Source: Flavivirga aquatica
GTDB taxonomy: Bacteria > Bacteroidota > Bacteroidia > Flavobacteriales > Flavobacteriaceae
Direction: 5' to 3'
DNA: 64,000 nt
Assembly: GCF_001747085.1 (NCBI RefSeq)
Contig: NZ_MDJD01000034.1
Coordinates: 124,001-188,000 of the forward strand
Shown here: positions 63,899 to 64,000 of the stretch, in pieces
Position numbering within the stretch: the stretch's first letter is position 1
Layout of the letters: every line of letters starts with the position of its first letter
The notes under the pieces: generated by a model
Databases searched by the model: none
What the model was told of the DNA's origin: nothing
Seen by the model: only the letters and a program-made list of their open reading frames with translations
Position numbers and translations under genes: made by a program

Positions 63899-64000
63899 TT
63901 AAAATAGTTTTTTAGATATAATATTCTTAAGCTGTAATTTTAAGTCTTCACCAGTATCATAAACCATTTGTTCATTACTAGGAAAAGATACGCGTCTATT
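63899..64000 (-). CDS. 3' end of a minus-strand gene cut by the window edge
   Basis: The last 33 codons before TAA (63899-63901) read NRRVSFPSNEQMVYDTGEDL and then KLQLKNIISKKLF, with protein-like composition and no stop up to the window edge. The product cannot be named from so short a tail. It faces the carrageenase gene across the terminator. Confidence 0.5.
   Translation of the reverse strand, partial: NRRVSFPSNEQMVYDTGEDLKLQLKNIISKKLF

Noticed and set aside
1..64000. tRNA, rRNA genes and CRISPR arrays
   Set aside because: I looked for T-loop and CCA-type patterns and for evenly spaced repeats and found none that hold up.

Overview
The window is AT-rich DNA from a member of the Bacteroidota, most likely a marine Flavobacteriaceae. 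This rests on type IX secretion (T9SS) cargo with C-terminal sorting domains, a Bacteroidota-type VgrG/Rhs module, bacillithiol-type YtxJ, an iota-carrageenase (GH82) and the near absence of Shine-Dalgarno sequences. The genus cannot be named from sequence alone.

Layout. (1) 1-4.1 kb: the tail of a nitrate-type ABC importer (permease, two ATPases) with a structured RNA between permease and first ATPase, followed by an alginate-export-type outer-membrane porin. (2) 4.5-13.2 kb: a type VI secretion effector island: a decayed metallopeptidase-like gene, vgrG, a probable adaptor, a 1413-residue Rhs effector ending in a HYD1-type ADP-ribosyltransferase toxin, and its DUF6881 immunity gene. (3) 13.4-19.2 kb: an apparent integrative element inside the Rhs array: XRE repressor, SymE-like protein, CHC2/Toprim/P-loop primase-helicase, two overlapping tyrosine recombinases (the second lacking the first catalytic arginine) and about 0.6 kb of nested inverted repeats. 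(4) 19.2-21.3 kb: displaced Rhs tips and immunity genes, with a recurring border repeat. (5) 21.5-24.5 kb: an IS1595/ISXO2-type insertion sequence interrupted by a 2000-nt group II intron. An uninterrupted copy of the same IS lies at 45.9-46.9 kb, so the intron junctions can be read to the base. (6) 24.8-29.9 kb: two divergent T9SS surface proteins, one frameshifted inside its repeats. (7) 31.0-43.7 kb: an AraC regulator and a tight co-directional cluster of twelve genes: a cytoplasmic-looking subtilase, eight proteins I do not recognise plus a 49-residue peptide, a T4-type lysozyme, and a VanY-type carboxypeptidase fused to a complete Hedgehog N-terminal signalling domain. (8) 43.8-61.5 kb: mostly housekeeping: YifB/ComM, a DUF2891-Nramp-like-PxpABC operon for 5-oxoproline use, DeoC, a thioesterase/TetR pair with matching operators, ClpB, YtxJ, a DUF885 lipoprotein, gamma-glutamylcyclotransferase, and a LysR gene divergent from rhodanese and GNAT genes. 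(9) 62.2-64.0 kb: a lipoprotein iota-carrageenase and the 3' end of an opposing gene.

The strongest candidate for an undescribed system is the 31.8-43.7 kb cluster. Its last gene carries every calcium and zinc ligand of animal Hedgehog in register, beside a second DD-peptidase domain and a lysozyme, none with a signal peptide. This suggests a secreted or particle-borne cell-wall-attacking assembly, but I recognise no tail, sheath or membrane component, so its mode of action is open. The second candidate is the recombinase/primase element lodged in the Rhs array.
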